Shown: positions 18,827-27,953, counted from the stretch's first letter. The stretch is 64,000 bases of DNA from Paracoccus sp. (in: a-proteobacteria) (GCF_030538755.1 NZ_JAUNTJ010000004.1:152276-216275), one strand, 5' to 3'. The notes: a model not told the origin generated them from the sequence alone. A program made the numbers and translations.

Positions 18827-18930
18827 ACCCCTGCGGGCGGTCGCGCAGGCGTGATGTGGACGGGAACGGAAATCCGGGCTAGGGGGTTGCCGGATTAATA
18901 ATGATTCAAATGCCCTGAGGAGACGCCCGC

Positions 18931-19341
18931 ATGTTCCGTCCCGTTGCCCTTGCCGTGACTGCCGCCGCCGCTCTGGCCGCCTGCACGCCCACGCCGAAAA
19001 CCCCCGCCACGCAGGAAGGTGACGTTCCGCTTGGCCCTTATTACATCGTCGGTCTGGGCCGCGATGCCGTGCCAACCCGCAATGCCACGCTGAATCTGGC
19101 GCCCGGCCAGATCACCGGGCAAGGCCCCTGCAATACCTTTGTCGCCACCAATGCCGCAACGCTGCCGGCGATTCAGATCACCGCGTTTCAGGCCGGTCAA
19201 TCGACCTGCCGCGATTCCGCGCTGGAAAGCCGCTATTTCTCGGCTCTGCAACAGGCGAGCAGCGCCGAATATAATGGCGGCGTTCTGGTGGTCAAAGGCC
19301 CGGTCTGGATCACCTACGAGGCGGGCACTCTGGCGCAGTAA
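18931..19341 (+). CDS. META-domain lipoprotein
   Basis: 136 residues: a signal peptide with lipobox LAAC (Cys18 or thereabouts), then a small domain with LNLAPGQITGQGPCNTF, a hallmark of META/HslJ domains, where G.G.CN.F forms the core turn. A second Cys (STCRDSALES) probably pairs with the first. META proteins are periplasmic or outer-membrane-anchored and often of unknown role; E. coli HslJ is linked to novobiocin resistance and heat shock. The ribosome site is GAGG upstream of 18931. A strong terminator follows at 19363. Confidence 0.85.
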   Translation: MFRPVALAVTAAAALAACTPTPKTPATQEGDVPLGPYYIVGLGRDAVPTRNATLNLAPGQITGQGPCNTFVATNAATLPAIQITAFQAGQSTCRDSALESRYFSALQQASSAEYNGGVLVVKGPVWITYEAGTLAQ

Positions 19342-19362
19342 TCGCGGCGGCAGCATTTCGGG

Positions 19363-19390
19363 AAAGGCGGGCCAAGGGTCCGCCTTTTTT
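19363..19390 (+). terminator. rho-independent terminator of the META lipoprotein gene
   Basis: AAAGGCGG (19363-19370) pairs with CCGCCTTT (19380-19387); the T run continues to 19390. It begins 21 bases after the stop at 19341 and also separates the gene from the convergent PepSY gene ending at 19403. Confidence 0.88.
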
Positions 19391-19402
19391 GGTATCAGCC
19401 GG

Positions 19403-20782
19403 TTACGCCGCGCCGGGCCGCTGTCGGCGCAGGAACCGCTGCGCCAGCAGATCAAGGCCGATCATCGCCAGCAAGGTGAGGCCGGTCAGCGGAAACAGCG
19501 CGCCGCCGATCCCCAAAAGGATGAACAGGCCGGTAAAGACACGGCGATCCGACGGCAAGGGCGGCACGCCAAGGCTGCCTGCCGGTCTGCGCTTCCACCA
19601 CATGACCGCCGCCGAAACCGCCAGCAGCACGATCCCGGCACAGACCAGCAGCAGCACGATCTGGTTCGCCAGCCCATAGGTCTGCCCCATATGGGTATTG
19701 ATGCCGAACTCCAGCCACCGCCCCAAGGGGCCATAGTCGGCATAGCTCATATCCAGCAGCGGGCGGCCGTCATACTGATCCAGATGAACGACGCGCTGCT
19801 GGCCAAGATCGGCGGGATAGACCGAGCCGGAATAGACCCCGGTCGGTGTCGTCGGCAAAGCAACCGTATAGCCGCGATGCAGGTTCAGGTCGTCAAAGAT
19901 GCGCACCGCCGCGTCAAGGCCGATCTCGGTCTGGCCCGGCATCGGCGCAGCGGTTTCAGGGATCTGCGCCTGTTCCAGCGACCATGCGGTTTTCGCCACA
20001 TCGGTCAGCTTTTGCCCCGACATCGGCACCTCGACGCGCACCCCCGCCGGATAGCCAAAGTTGTTGCCATTGGCCCATTCGTTCACCTGCTTGCCCCAGA
20101 CCGAGGACCACGGCATCCCCGTCACCGCCAGAAACACGATAAAGGCGCCGGTGAAAATCCCCGTCACCGCATGGGTATCGCGCCAGAATACCCGCCGCGC
20201 AGGCGTGCCGCGCAGCGTGACCACGCCACCGCCCTGTCCGCGCGGCCACCACAGGTAAACCCCGGTCAGCACCAGCAGAATGGAAAAGCCGCCTGCGATC
20301 TCGATCACCTTGCGCGGGGTCGGGCCGAAATAGCGGAACGAGTGCAGATAGCGCACCGTCCATGCAAAGGTGCTGCGGTCGGGCCGCACCTCCAGCACGT
20401 CGCCGGTATATTGGTTCACATAAACCGCCATGCGCCCGCCGGTTTCGGGTTGAACGGTGATTTCCGTCGAGGCCCGGTCAGTTACCGGGTCAGTGTATTT
20501 CACCGCCGTGCCGGGCTGTGCGCTCAGCGCCGCGTCGATGATCTGCGACGGCGACAGGCGCTGTTCCGCCACGGGTGTCACCAGTTTGAAATCGGCGTGA
20601 ACCAGATTGTCCACCTGATCGCGGAACAGATAGATCGCTCCGGTGATCGCCAGCGTTATCATAAAGGGCAAGACCAGCAGCCCGGCATAGAAATGCCAGC
20701 GCCAGACCGCGCGGTAAAGGTCCGTGGCCTGGCGGCGCACGGCAGATTGCGGGGCAGCCGCCCCGTAAGAAGTATCCGTCAT
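19403..20782 (-). CDS. PepSY-domain membrane protein
   Basis: 459 residues with four probable membrane segments: WHFYAGLLVLPFMITLAIT (about 30-50), FSILLVLTGVYLWW (about 165-180), a third near TGIFTGAFIVFLAVTG, and one near IVLLLVCAGIVLLAVSAAVMW; another hydrophobic stretch is at the C-terminus. Between TM1 and TM2 is a PepSY-like periplasmic region (LSPSQIIDAALSAQPG). Conserved His residues lie at RWHFYAG, YLHSFRYF, RDTHAVTG and NTHMGQTYG, a pattern found in PepSY-TM proteins thought to bind haem or act as ferric reductases. They often accompany iron or copper uptake. No receptor gene is adjacent. Likely co-transcribed after recO and the DUF2946-like gene. Confidence 0.85.
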   Translation of the reverse strand: MTDTSYGAAAPQSAVRRQATDLYRAVWRWHFYAGLLVLPFMITLAITGAIYLFRDQVDNLVHADFKLVTPVAEQRLSPSQIIDAALSAQPGTAVKYTDPVTDRASTEITVQPETGGRMAVYVNQYTGDVLEVRPDRSTFAWTVRYLHSFRYFGPTPRKVIEIAGGFSILLVLTGVYLWWPRGQGGGVVTLRGTPARRVFWRDTHAVTGIFTGAFIVFLAVTGMPWSSVWGKQVNEWANGNNFGYPAGVRVEVPMSGQKLTDVAKTAWSLEQAQIPETAAPMPGQTEIGLDAAVRIFDDLNLHRGYTVALPTTPTGVYSGSVYPADLGQQRVVHLDQYDGRPLLDMSYADYGPLGRWLEFGINTHMGQTYGLANQIVLLLVCAGIVLLAVSAAVMWWKRRPAGSLGVPPLPSDRRVFTGLFILLGIGGALFPLTGLTLLAMIGLDLLAQRFLRRQRPGAA

Positions 20783-20821
20783 GGTTGGTATCCGTTTTTG
20801 AAGATTTCGGTTGCGAAAACG

Positions 20822-21229
20822 TCAGCTTGCGGATGGCGGACCGGTTGCGGGCGGCAGGCCGGTGACAGCCGCCAGCCTTGGTGCGGCTTGTCTTTGCGGG
20901 CAGGCATCACGGCGCAAGGCCAGCCCGGCGGGGCGGATGATTGCGCCGAGGGGATCGAGGGTTGCCGGGGGATGTGTTCCGGCGCAGGGACAGGGCGCGG
21001 ATTGCGGCCCCTCGCGCCGGTCATCGCCGCTGTCGGGCAGCGGTTGCATCGTCACGGGGTCGAATGCGGCCTCGACCATCCCTTCAGCGGTGCAGATGAC
21101 CATTGTCACCGTTCCGCCCGCATCGCGCATCGGCATGATCGCGGCGGGGACAAGCGACGACAGCATCAGCGGCAGCAGCATCGCCCACAGCGCAATCAGC
21201 CGCAGGGCGCGGCGCATCATCTTACGCAT
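20822..21229 (-). CDS. DUF2946-like small exported protein
   Basis: 135 residues. An N-terminal hydrophobic segment (LIALWAMLLPLMLSSLVPAA) is probably a signal anchor, followed by GGTVTMVICTAEGMVEAAFDP and a later Cys pair in SAPCPCAG. The order hydrophobic leader, ICTAEG, then a Cys-containing motif resembles DUF2946, a family seen near copper and TonB genes, hence a metal-related guess. The last 40 residues are Pro/Ala/Arg-rich. Its start overlaps the recO stop by 8 bases, and the PepSY gene starts 39 bases after it. Confidence 0.65.
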   Translation of the reverse strand: MRKMMRRALRLIALWAMLLPLMLSSLVPAAIMPMRDAGGTVTMVICTAEGMVEAAFDPVTMQPLPDSGDDRREGPQSAPCPCAGTHPPATLDPLGAIIRPAGLALRRDACPQRQAAPRLAAVTGLPPATGPPSAS

Positions 21230-21953
21230 CGCCCACCTCCGCCGTCAGCCGACGCACCAGCCGCCCGCGCGCGGCAGGCAGCGGGCGGCCCACCAGTTCA
21301 GCCGCCAGCCGCGTGGTCAGGAAATGGCCGGTGATGGCCAGCCCCTCGGCCAGACCATTGCCACGGTTATCGCCCGCCCCGCCCATGCTCGCGGGCAGCG
21401 GCAGCAGGCGGTCGGCCCATTCCCCTGCCCCGGCCCGGCTGACGGCGCGGCCCGATTTCGGGCTGACATAGGCCAGCCCCTCGGGCGCGCCGGTGACGGC
21501 GCAGGTGGTCAGGTCAAGGCCAAAGCCCATCTCGTCCAGCAGGCGCATTTCCCAGATCAGGTAATCCTGCGGCCAGTCGGCACCGGCCTCGATCGCGTCC
21601 AGCAGGGTCTCGGTCAGCAGCGCCAGACGCGGATGCGGGTCGCGTTCGGGCAGCGCAAAAGACAGCAGCGCGCAGACCGCATTCAGCCCCGCCAGCCCCA
21701 GCGGATCGGACAGCAGCCCGGCCCGCGCGCGCACCGGCTGCGCGGTGAAATGGCCCAGGGCATCCGCCTGCCGCGCCCGCCAGCGCAGCGCCAGCCGCGA
21801 CCCCGGCTGCAACAGCGCCGCCCGCCGCGCCGAGGCCCCGCCCGGCACCAGCCCGGCGTGGCGGCCATATTCGGCCGTCATCACCTCGATGATGGCCGCT
21901 GTTTCGCCGTGCGTCCGCCGCGCGATCACGGTGCCTTCGGCCTGCCACTCCAT
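21222..21953 (-). CDS. recO: DNA repair protein RecO
   Basis: Recombination mediator of the RecFOR pathway, loading RecA on gapped DNA. 243 residues from the ATG at 21953. The start MEWQAEGTVIARRTHGETAAI is the typical N-terminal OB-fold of RecO; LLSFALPERDPHPRLALLTETLL and DYLIWEMRLLDEMGFGLDLTTCAVTG are conserved later motifs, with Cys in the position of the usual zinc-like cluster. The frame stays open further upstream, antisense to the adenine deaminase gene, but that part is not coding. In most Rhodobacterales recO neighbours era/rnc; here it is about 4 kb away and heads a metal-type pair. Confidence 0.92.
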   Translation of the reverse strand: MEWQAEGTVIARRTHGETAAIIEVMTAEYGRHAGLVPGGASARRAALLQPGSRLALRWRARQADALGHFTAQPVRARAGLLSDPLGLAGLNAVCALLSFALPERDPHPRLALLTETLLDAIEAGADWPQDYLIWEMRLLDEMGFGLDLTTCAVTGAPEGLAYVSPKSGRAVSRAGAGEWADRLLPLPASMGGAGDNRGNGLAEGLAITGHFLTTRLAAELVGRPLPAARGRLVRRLTAEVGDA

Positions 21954-22016
21954 CCGCCTGCCCTTTCCTTTCGCCGCAGCCTGCACCATCCTGAGCGAAA
22001 CGAAAAGGAGGCCGCG

Positions 22017-23813
22017 ATGCTGAAACCATGGAGCGAGGCGCAGCCAAGGCTGGTCGAGGTCGCGGCGGGGCGCGCAGCCGCCGATCTGGTGATCCGCGGC
22101 GGGGCCTGGGTCAACGTCCACACGCGCGAAGTGGTGGGCGGGCAGGACATCGCCATCGCCGACGGGCGCATCGCCTGCGTGCTGCCCGATGCCTCGGCCA
22201 ATATCGGCCCGGATACGCAAGTGATCGAGGCCGCCGGGCGTTTCATGCTGCCCGGCCTGATTGATGCGCATATGCATATCGAATCGGGGATGCTGACCCC
22301 TGCCGGTTTTGCCGCCGCCGTCATCCCGCATGGCACGACGACGATCTTTCACGACCCGCACGAGATCGCCAATGTGATGGGGCCAGCGGGCGTGCGGCTG
22401 ATGCGCGATGAAAGCGTGATCCAGCCGATCAACATCCTGACCCAGATGCCCAGTTGCGCGCCATCCGCCCCCGATCTGGAAACCACCGGCCACCCGATCA
22501 CCAAAGGCGATGTGGCGCAGGCCATGGGCTGGGACGGGATCGTGGGTCTGGGCGAGATGATGAACTTTCCCGCCGTGATCGCCGGTGATGGCCAGATGCT
22601 GGCCGAGATCGCCGCCACCCGCGCGGCGGGCAAGGTCGTGGGCGGCCATTACGCCAGCCCCGATCTGGGCCGCAACTTTGCCGCCTATGTCGCAGGCGGC
22701 GCGCAGGACGACCATGAAACCACGACCGAAGCGCAGGGGATTGCCCGCGTCCGTCAGGGCATGGCCTGCATGATGCGGCTGGGGTCGGCCTGGTATGACG
22801 TGGAATCGCAGATCACCGCGATCACCGAACGCGGGCTTGATCCACGCGGCTTTATGCTTTGCACCGATGACAGCCATTCGGGAACTCTGGTGCATGAGGG
22901 GCATATGAACCGGGTGGTGCGGCACGCGATTGACTGCGGCTGCGATCCGCTGATTGCGATCCAGATGGCGACGCTCAACACCGCCACGCATTTCGGGCTG
23001 GCGCATGAGTTGGGGTCGATCACGCCGGGGCGGCGGGCGGATGTGATCCTGACCTCGGATCTGACGCGGCTGCCGGTGGAGCTGGTGATCGCACAGGGCC
23101 GCGTGGTGGCGCAGGACGGCGCGCTGCTGGTGGATTGCCCGCGCATCGACTGGCCCGATACGGCGCGGCAATCGGTGCGGCTGGGGCGGCGGCTGAATGC
23201 GGACGATTTCGCCGCCCGCGCCAAGGGCGACCGCGCGCGGGTTCGCGTGATCGGCGTCGTGGAAAATCAGGCCCCAACACGGGCGCTGACGCTGGATCTG
23301 CCCGTCAGGGACGGCGTGATCGAACCCGAAGGCGATGTAGCCTGCCTGTCGCTGGTCGAGCGTCACCACGGCAGCGGAGCCGTGACGAACGGCTTTGTGT
23401 CGGGCTTTGGCTGGCAGGGGCGCATGGCGCTTGCCTCGACCGTGGCGCATGACAGCCATCACATCATCGTCGCCGGCACCTGCCGCGAAACCATGGCGGC
23501 GGCGGTGGCACATCTGGCCACGCTTCAGGGCGGCGTCACCCTGTGGCGCGACGGGGCGGAACTGGCCACCGTGCCGCTGCCGATCGCCGGGCTGATGTCG
23601 GACGCCCCCGCCCCCAAGGTCGCCGCCGCCGCACAGGCGCTGACGCAGGCGATGCGGGATTGCGGCTGCACCCTGAACAACGCCTTCATGCAGCATTCAC
23701 TGCTGGCGCTGGTGGTGATCCCGGAACTGCGTATCTCGGACAAGGGGATCGTTGACGTGACGCGGTTTCAGGTAGTGGATCTGCTGGCCCCCGACGAACC
23801 GGGAAGCGGGTGA
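22017..23813 (+). CDS. ade: adenine deaminase
   Basis: Amidohydrolase converting adenine to hypoxanthine and ammonia in purine salvage. 598 residues from the ATG at 22017, which is preceded by a strong ribosome site (AAAAGGAGG, 6 bases). Metal motif DAHMHIES in GLIDAHMHIESGML, followed by HGTTTIFHDPHEIANV; other metal and catalytic regions are VGGHYASP and CTDDSHSGTLVHEGHMN. The C-terminal part has VAHDSHHIIVAGT and GGVTLW.DG, as in bacterial Ade. The 3' end overlaps the convergent glycosyltransferase gene by 46 bases, so both reading frames share coding DNA there. Confidence 0.95.
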   Translation: MLKPWSEAQPRLVEVAAGRAAADLVIRGGAWVNVHTREVVGGQDIAIADGRIACVLPDASANIGPDTQVIEAAGRFMLPGLIDAHMHIESGMLTPAGFAAAVIPHGTTTIFHDPHEIANVMGPAGVRLMRDESVIQPINILTQMPSCAPSAPDLETTGHPITKGDVAQAMGWDGIVGLGEMMNFPAVIAGDGQMLAEIAATRAAGKVVGGHYASPDLGRNFAAYVAGGAQDDHETTTEAQGIARVRQGMACMMRLGSAWYDVESQITAITERGLDPRGFMLCTDDSHSGTLVHEGHMNRVVRHAIDCGCDPLIAIQMATLNTATHFGLAHELGSITPGRRADVILTSDLTRLPVELVIAQGRVVAQDGALLVDCPRIDWPDTARQSVRLGRRLNADDFAARAKGDRARVRVIGVVENQAPTRALTLDLPVRDGVIEPEGDVACLSLVERHHGSGAVTNGFVSGFGWQGRMALASTVAHDSHHIIVAGTCRETMAAAVAHLATLQGGVTLWRDGAELATVPLPIAGLMSDAPAPKVAAAAQALTQAMRDCGCTLNNAFMQHSLLALVVIPELRISDKGIVDVTRFQVVDLLAPDEPGSG

Positions 23814-24832
23814 CCGATCAGTTTTTCGGCCTCGGGGCACCAATCCACAACACCATGTTGCAGCATGACCGTCGGATCAGGGTTATGCCCGGTAATGAAC
23901 GGCGCAAAGCTGAGATCACTGTTATCGGCAAAAGCCTTGGCGCGGCTTTCGGCCTCATTATGGCTTAGCCGCTTTTGTTCGATCAGTTTCTGTTCACGCT
24001 GAACCACGCCACCGGCAAATTTGTAATGATGAAGAATGCCGGTAAAGCTGGGGCAACGCAGGCCGGTTGTGACATGCGGATGAGCCATCGGATCAATGTT
24101 TCCCGACATCTTGAACAAGGGATGCTTAATCAGGCAGCAGTTTTCGCCAAATACCTGCCGTCTGATACCGCCAAACAGAATGGGCAGACCGACACCGGAA
24201 ATCTGGTTTTGTTGCAGGAAATAGGCCAGAGGCGCATCAGCGGATGAATAATCATAACTTTCGATCCCATCCAGGCTATAGCCGGAAAACGCCTTGCGCA
24301 CCTGTGAAAACGGCACCGTTTCATCGTAATTCCTGACCGGATCGGACGGGACCATTTCCAGCATATAGGAAATCATTCCGCTATACCCGCCCGCATCCAG
24401 CCGCCGGACCAGATCATGCAGGGAAACTTTGTCAGAATGCGGATAGTCGAAAATCTCATCGCAATCTATTGCCAACCGCCAGCCACCCTTCAGATATTCC
24501 GTAACAGCAAGCCGGCGGATATATTTCTGATAATCCCGAAAAGAGGCCGAACAGACCGCAACAGTCGTATTCGGCAAGGATGACGCAATCTCGACCGAGC
24601 TATCGGTCGATTCATTATCCACATAAACAACGTGATCGACACCCATCTGGCGATGATACCGAACGCATTCTTCAAGGAAATAGGCGTTGTTCCGCCCCAA
24701 AAGGACAAGCCCGATCTGGTCTTTACCAAGCGTAACCTGCCTTGGCCCAGATATATGGCGAAACGTCTTGCGCAGTTGACGGCGGCGGTGCGCCTCGACC
24801 ATGGCGCGATAAGCATCACCGACTATGGACAT
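23768..24832 (-). CDS. glycosyltransferase, GT2-like (PF13704 type), AT-rich
   Basis: 354 residues. A GT-A-like fold is suggested by VLLGRNNAYFLEECVRYHRQMGV, VVYVDNESTDSS (Asp72, Asn73) and the DCDE box (123-126) that would bind metal and sugar nucleotide. These motifs resemble those of the two GT2-like proteins at 53125-55286 but overall similarity is low. Base composition differs from the surroundings: counted by hand, rows 24121-24180, 24301-24360 and 24541-24600 hold 29, 32 and 34 G/C of 60, against 43 of 60 in row 22081-22140 of the neighbouring ade. This and the 46-base overlap with ade suggest acquisition by transfer. Acceptor and sugar are unknown. The 125 bases upstream (24833-24957) are also AT-rich and presumably hold its promoter. 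Confidence 0.8.
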   Translation of the reverse strand: MSIVGDAYRAMVEAHRRRQLRKTFRHISGPRQVTLGKDQIGLVLLGRNNAYFLEECVRYHRQMGVDHVVYVDNESTDSSVEIASSLPNTTVAVCSASFRDYQKYIRRLAVTEYLKGGWRLAIDCDEIFDYPHSDKVSLHDLVRRLDAGGYSGMISYMLEMVPSDPVRNYDETVPFSQVRKAFSGYSLDGIESYDYSSADAPLAYFLQQNQISGVGLPILFGGIRRQVFGENCCLIKHPLFKMSGNIDPMAHPHVTTGLRCPSFTGILHHYKFAGGVVQREQKLIEQKRLSHNEAESRAKAFADNSDLSFAPFITGHNPDPTVMLQHGVVDWCPEAEKLIGHPLPGSSGASRSTT

Positions 24833-24957
24833 CCAGATTTACCCTCTATCAGACACGGCGCTTTATCTGCGCATTACAACATAACAGAAACCTGCTCATG
24901 GCGCCGGACTATAACCAGATGTTGCCATACAGGAAAGCCGCAACCTCTCTGCCCGGT

Positions 24958-25893
24958 TCACTGCATCCGCTTGGTCGTGCTTTGCCGCTGCATCCGCCGC
25001 CGCGCACCTGCCTGCCGGACCAGCGCGACGGAATAGATCACCAGCGAGGCCCAGATCATCGGAAAGGCGATCATCTGCGCGCCGCGGAAGGTTTCGCCAA
25101 AGACGAAAACGGCGGTCAGAAAGATCATCGTCGGCGCGATATATTGCAACACGCCCATGGTGGACAGCCGCACCTGCTTGGCCGCGTTGGCATACATCAG
25201 CAGCGGGATCGCCGTCACCGGGCCACAGCCCAGCAGAAACAGCGTATCATGCCAGCCTGTCGCGGCGAAATGCGCCTGCCCCTGCGCCATCTGCCACAGC
25301 GCATAGCCTGATGCCAGCGGCAGCAGCAGCAAGACCTCCATCGTAAAGCCCTGATTGGGGCCAAGCGGCAGGCGGCGCTTGAAATAGGCGTAAAAGCCCC
25401 AGCTGAAGGTCAGCCCCAGCGCAACCAAGGGCAACCGCCCGGCCGAAACCGTCAGCACCAGAACCGCCAGCGCCGCCAGTGCGATGGCTGCCATCTGCAT
25501 CCGGCCCAACCGCTCGCCCAGCAGGGTGGCACCCAGAAAGACGCTGAACAGCGGGTTGATATAGTAACCCAAGGCGGCCTCAAGCGCGCGGTCATTGGCG
25601 ATGGACCAGACATAGATCAGCCAGTTCGCCGAAATCAGCGCCGCGCAGATCGCCGCCATCGCCAGCAGACGCGGGTTTCGCAGCGCCTGCCAGACCTGCG
25701 CACCCTTGCGCTGCACCAGCAGGACGGTCAGCGCAATCGGCAGCGACCAGATGATCCGATGCGCGATCACCTCGGCCGGAGGGATATGGGCCAGTTGCTT
25801 CATGAACAACGGCAGAAACCCCCAAAAGATATAGGTGCCGACCGCAAGGGTCAGCCCGGCCGGGGAATCGCTTTGATCGGGGGCGGCGCTCAT
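24958..25893 (-). CDS. rarD: EamA-family transporter RarD
   Basis: 311 residues with about ten membrane segments in two EamA repeats, a drug/metabolite-type exporter of the inner membrane. The N-terminal GTYIFWGFLPLFMKQLAHIPPAEVIAHRIIWSLP is the hallmark of the RarD group, and ANWLIYVWSIANDRALEAALGYYINPL and GVLQYIAPTMIFL are likewise conserved. Substrate is not known for most members. The C-terminus is basic. Upstream, 45 bases separate it from the 3' end of the DUF1491 gene, so it could be read through from the era operon or have its own promoter. Confidence 0.93.
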   Translation of the reverse strand: MSAAPDQSDSPAGLTLAVGTYIFWGFLPLFMKQLAHIPPAEVIAHRIIWSLPIALTVLLVQRKGAQVWQALRNPRLLAMAAICAALISANWLIYVWSIANDRALEAALGYYINPLFSVFLGATLLGERLGRMQMAAIALAALAVLVLTVSAGRLPLVALGLTFSWGFYAYFKRRLPLGPNQGFTMEVLLLLPLASGYALWQMAQGQAHFAATGWHDTLFLLGCGPVTAIPLLMYANAAKQVRLSTMGVLQYIAPTMIFLTAVFVFGETFRGAQMIAFPMIWASLVIYSVALVRQAGARRRMQRQSTTKRMQ

Positions 25894-25938
25894 CCCGGCA
25901 CGCTAGCGGCAGGCTGCGACAGACGCCATGGCCAAACG

Positions 25939-26274
25939 TCAGCCCAGCCCCGGCTGATTCAGCAAGGTGGTGCCGTCGCGGCTTTCGATCTCGATCACCC
26001 ACAGGTCGGGGTCAAATCCGCGCTGGCGGGCGATGGCGGCATCGACCTCGCGTTCGGGGCCGCCCGCCATCTGCGACCAGATGCGCGCGCCGCTGTCCAG
26101 ATCGTATTCGCGCGCCCACAGATCGGCGCTACCATCCAGCCGGGCGCATTTCACCAGCACCGCGCCCGCCGTAGCATCACCGCGCGCCAGCACATAGGCC
26201 GGGATATGCGCCTGCCCCAGCCGCGCCAGATAGGCCGACACCCACAGCCCCGCAGCCAGCCGCGCCTCAACCAT
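25939..26274 (-). CDS. DUF1491-family protein
   Basis: 111 residues from the ATG at 26274. The sequence VEARLAAGLWVSAYLARL, IPAYVLARGDATAGAVLVK and a C-terminal DPDLWVIEIESRDG match the alphaproteobacterial DUF1491 family, whose function is unknown; no catalytic motif, signal peptide or membrane segment is visible. The start overlaps the era stop by 8 bases, so it is translated with era. An upstream in-frame extension inside era is not used. Confidence 0.85.
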   Translation of the reverse strand: MVEARLAAGLWVSAYLARLGQAHIPAYVLARGDATAGAVLVKCARLDGSADLWAREYDLDSGARIWSQMAGGPEREVDAAIARQRGFDPDLWVIEIESRDGTTLLNQPGLG

Positions 26275-27187
26275 CGCCGTCGCGGAAATCCAGCCCCATC
26301 TCGGAATAACGCTCGGCCTCGTCCAGCCAGTTCTCGCGCACCCGCACTTGCAGGAACAGATGGACACGGCGGCCCATGAACTCTTCCAGCTCGATGCGGG
26401 CGGCCTGACTGACGGCCTTGATCGTCTCGCCGCCCTTGCCCAGCACGATGCCCTTGTGGCCGGGGCGGGCGACATAGATCACCTGATCGACACGGGCCGA
26501 GCCATCCTGCCGTTCTTCCCACGCCTCGGTCTCGACGGTCAGCTGATAGGGGATTTCCTCGTGCAGCCGCAGGGTCAGCTTTTCGCGGGTCATTTCCGCA
26601 GCGATCATACGCATGGGCAGATCGGCGATCTGATCCTCGGGGTAAAGCCACGGGCCGGCCGGCATCTGTTCCGCCAGCCACGCGCGCAGATCATCACAGC
26701 CATGCCCGCGCTCCGCCGATACCATAAAGGTGCGGGTGAACGGAAAGGCCGCGTTCATCTTGTCGGCCAAAGCCAGCAGCGCCTCGGCCTTGACCCGGTC
26801 GATCTTGTTGATGACCAGCGCGACGGTGCGACCCTTGCCGCGTTCCATCATCGCATCCAGAATCCGCTCAACCCCATCGGTCAGCCCCCGATGCGCCTCG
26901 ATCAGCAGACAAACCACATCGGCATCCTCGGCCCCGCCCCATGCCGCCGCGACCATGGAACGATCCAGCCGCCGCCTTGGCCGGAAAATCCCCGGAGTAT
27001 CCACGAACACGATCTGGGCATTCCCCTCGATCGCAATGCCGCGGATGCGCGCGCGCGTGGTCTGAACCTTATGGGTGACAATCGACACCTTGGCGCCGAC
27101 CATCTGGTTCAGCAAAGTGGATTTGCCCGCATTCGGTTCGCCGATCAGCGCCACAAAACCGGCGCGGCTTTCAACCTTCTCATCCAT
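26267..27187 (-). CDS. era: GTPase Era
   Basis: Ribosome-associated GTPase for 30S assembly that binds the 3' end of 16S rRNA. 306 residues from the ATG at 27187. G-domain motifs: GEPNAGKS (16-23), DTPGIF (about 64-69), NKIDRV (about 125) and VSAERG in place of the more usual SA.. G5 motif. The C-terminal KH domain carries GHKGIVLGKGGETIK with its GxxG loop. The frame is open upstream through a copy of the intergenic repeat, which is excluded. Order in the transcript is pdxJ, secreted protein, acpS, lepB, rnc, era, DUF1491. Confidence 0.97.
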   Translation of the reverse strand: MDEKVESRAGFVALIGEPNAGKSTLLNQMVGAKVSIVTHKVQTTRARIRGIAIEGNAQIVFVDTPGIFRPRRRLDRSMVAAAWGGAEDADVVCLLIEAHRGLTDGVERILDAMMERGKGRTVALVINKIDRVKAEALLALADKMNAAFPFTRTFMVSAERGHGCDDLRAWLAEQMPAGPWLYPEDQIADLPMRMIAAEMTREKLTLRLHEEIPYQLTVETEAWEERQDGSARVDQVIYVARPGHKGIVLGKGGETIKAVSQAARIELEEFMGRRVHLFLQVRVRENWLDEAERYSEMGLDFRDGDG

Positions 27188-27205
27188 CAGCCCACCCGTC
27201 CCATC

Positions 27206-27254
27206 TTTGGTCCCTAAATATCCTCTGGGGGTCCGGGGGGCGAAGCGCCCCCGG
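27206..27254 (-). repeat. intergenic repeat, hairpin version, between rnc and era
   Basis: Read on the minus strand: hairpin CCGGGGG..CCCCCGG (27254-27233), then ACCCCC, GAGGATATTTA and GACCAAAGA, the same order as at 10340 and 49932. It occupies most of the 82-base gap between the rnc stop and the era start, the only large gap inside the cluster. Confidence 0.75.
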
Positions 27255-27269
27255 TTGCAACGCCGCCGC

Positions 27270-27953
27270 TCACCCCGCCACCTGCGCCAGCAAAGCCGCC
27301 GCCGCAGCCTGTTCCACGCCGCGCTTGGCACCGGCCCCCTGAGCATCGGCGCTGCGGCCATCGGCCAGCGTCACGGTGATGCGGAACACCGGGGCGTGGT
27401 CCGGCCCCTCGCGCCCGGTCTGTTCATAGACCGGCGGCGGCATCCCCTGCGCCTGCGCCCATTCCTGCAAGGCGGTCTTGGCGTCACGGGCATCGGCGGC
27501 CACGTTGCTCAGCCGCTGGTCCCACAGGGTCAGGATCACGTCACGGGCCGCATCCAGCCCCGCGTCCAGATATACGGCGGCCAGCACCGCCTCCATCGCA
27601 TCGGCCAGCAAGGCGTCTTTGCGCCGCCCGCCCGACAGCCGCTCTGACCGGCCCAGCTTCAGCACATCGCCAAGGCCGATCTCGCGCGCAATCTCGGCAC
27701 AGGTTTCGCCACGCACCAGCGCGTTCAGGCGCGGCGCAAGCTGACCCTCGCTGGCCTGACGATCGGCAGCGATCAGCGTTTCGGCGATCACCAGCCCCAG
27801 AACCCGGTCGCCCAGAAATTCAAGCCGCTGGTTATCGGGGCGGCTGGCGCTGGAAATCGACCCATGCGTCAGCGCCCGCGCCAGCAGGTCCGGCCGGGCA
27901 AAATCATGGCCCAGCCGTGCCATAAAGGCGCGCGTGTCGGCTGCGACCTTCAA
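27270..27953 (-). CDS. rnc: ribonuclease III
   Basis: Double-strand-specific endoribonuclease processing rRNA precursors. 227 residues, normal length. The signature [18 protein letters not shown] holds the metal-binding Glu and Asp; [20 protein letters not shown] carries the second acidic pair. A double-stranded RNA-binding domain follows (about 155-225: [19 protein letters not shown]..., ending in [17 protein letters not shown]). The start overlaps the lepB stop by 4 bases, so rnc is translationally coupled to lepB. Confidence 0.97.
   Translation of the reverse strand: MKVAADTRAFMARLGHDFARPDLLARALTHGSISSASRPDNQRLEFLGDRVLGLVIAETLIAADRQASEGQLAPRLNALVRGETCAEIAREIGLGDVLKLGRSERLSGGRRKDALLADAMEAVLAAVYLDAGLDAARDVILTLWDQRLSNVAADARDAKTALQEWAQAQGMPPPVYEQTGREGPDHAPVFRITVTLADGRSADAQGAGAKRGVEQAAAAALLAQVAG

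Noticed and set aside
21954-23696. Extension of the recO frame on the minus strand
   Set aside because: Antisense to ade and unlike RecO; the RecO N-terminus is at the ATG at 21953.
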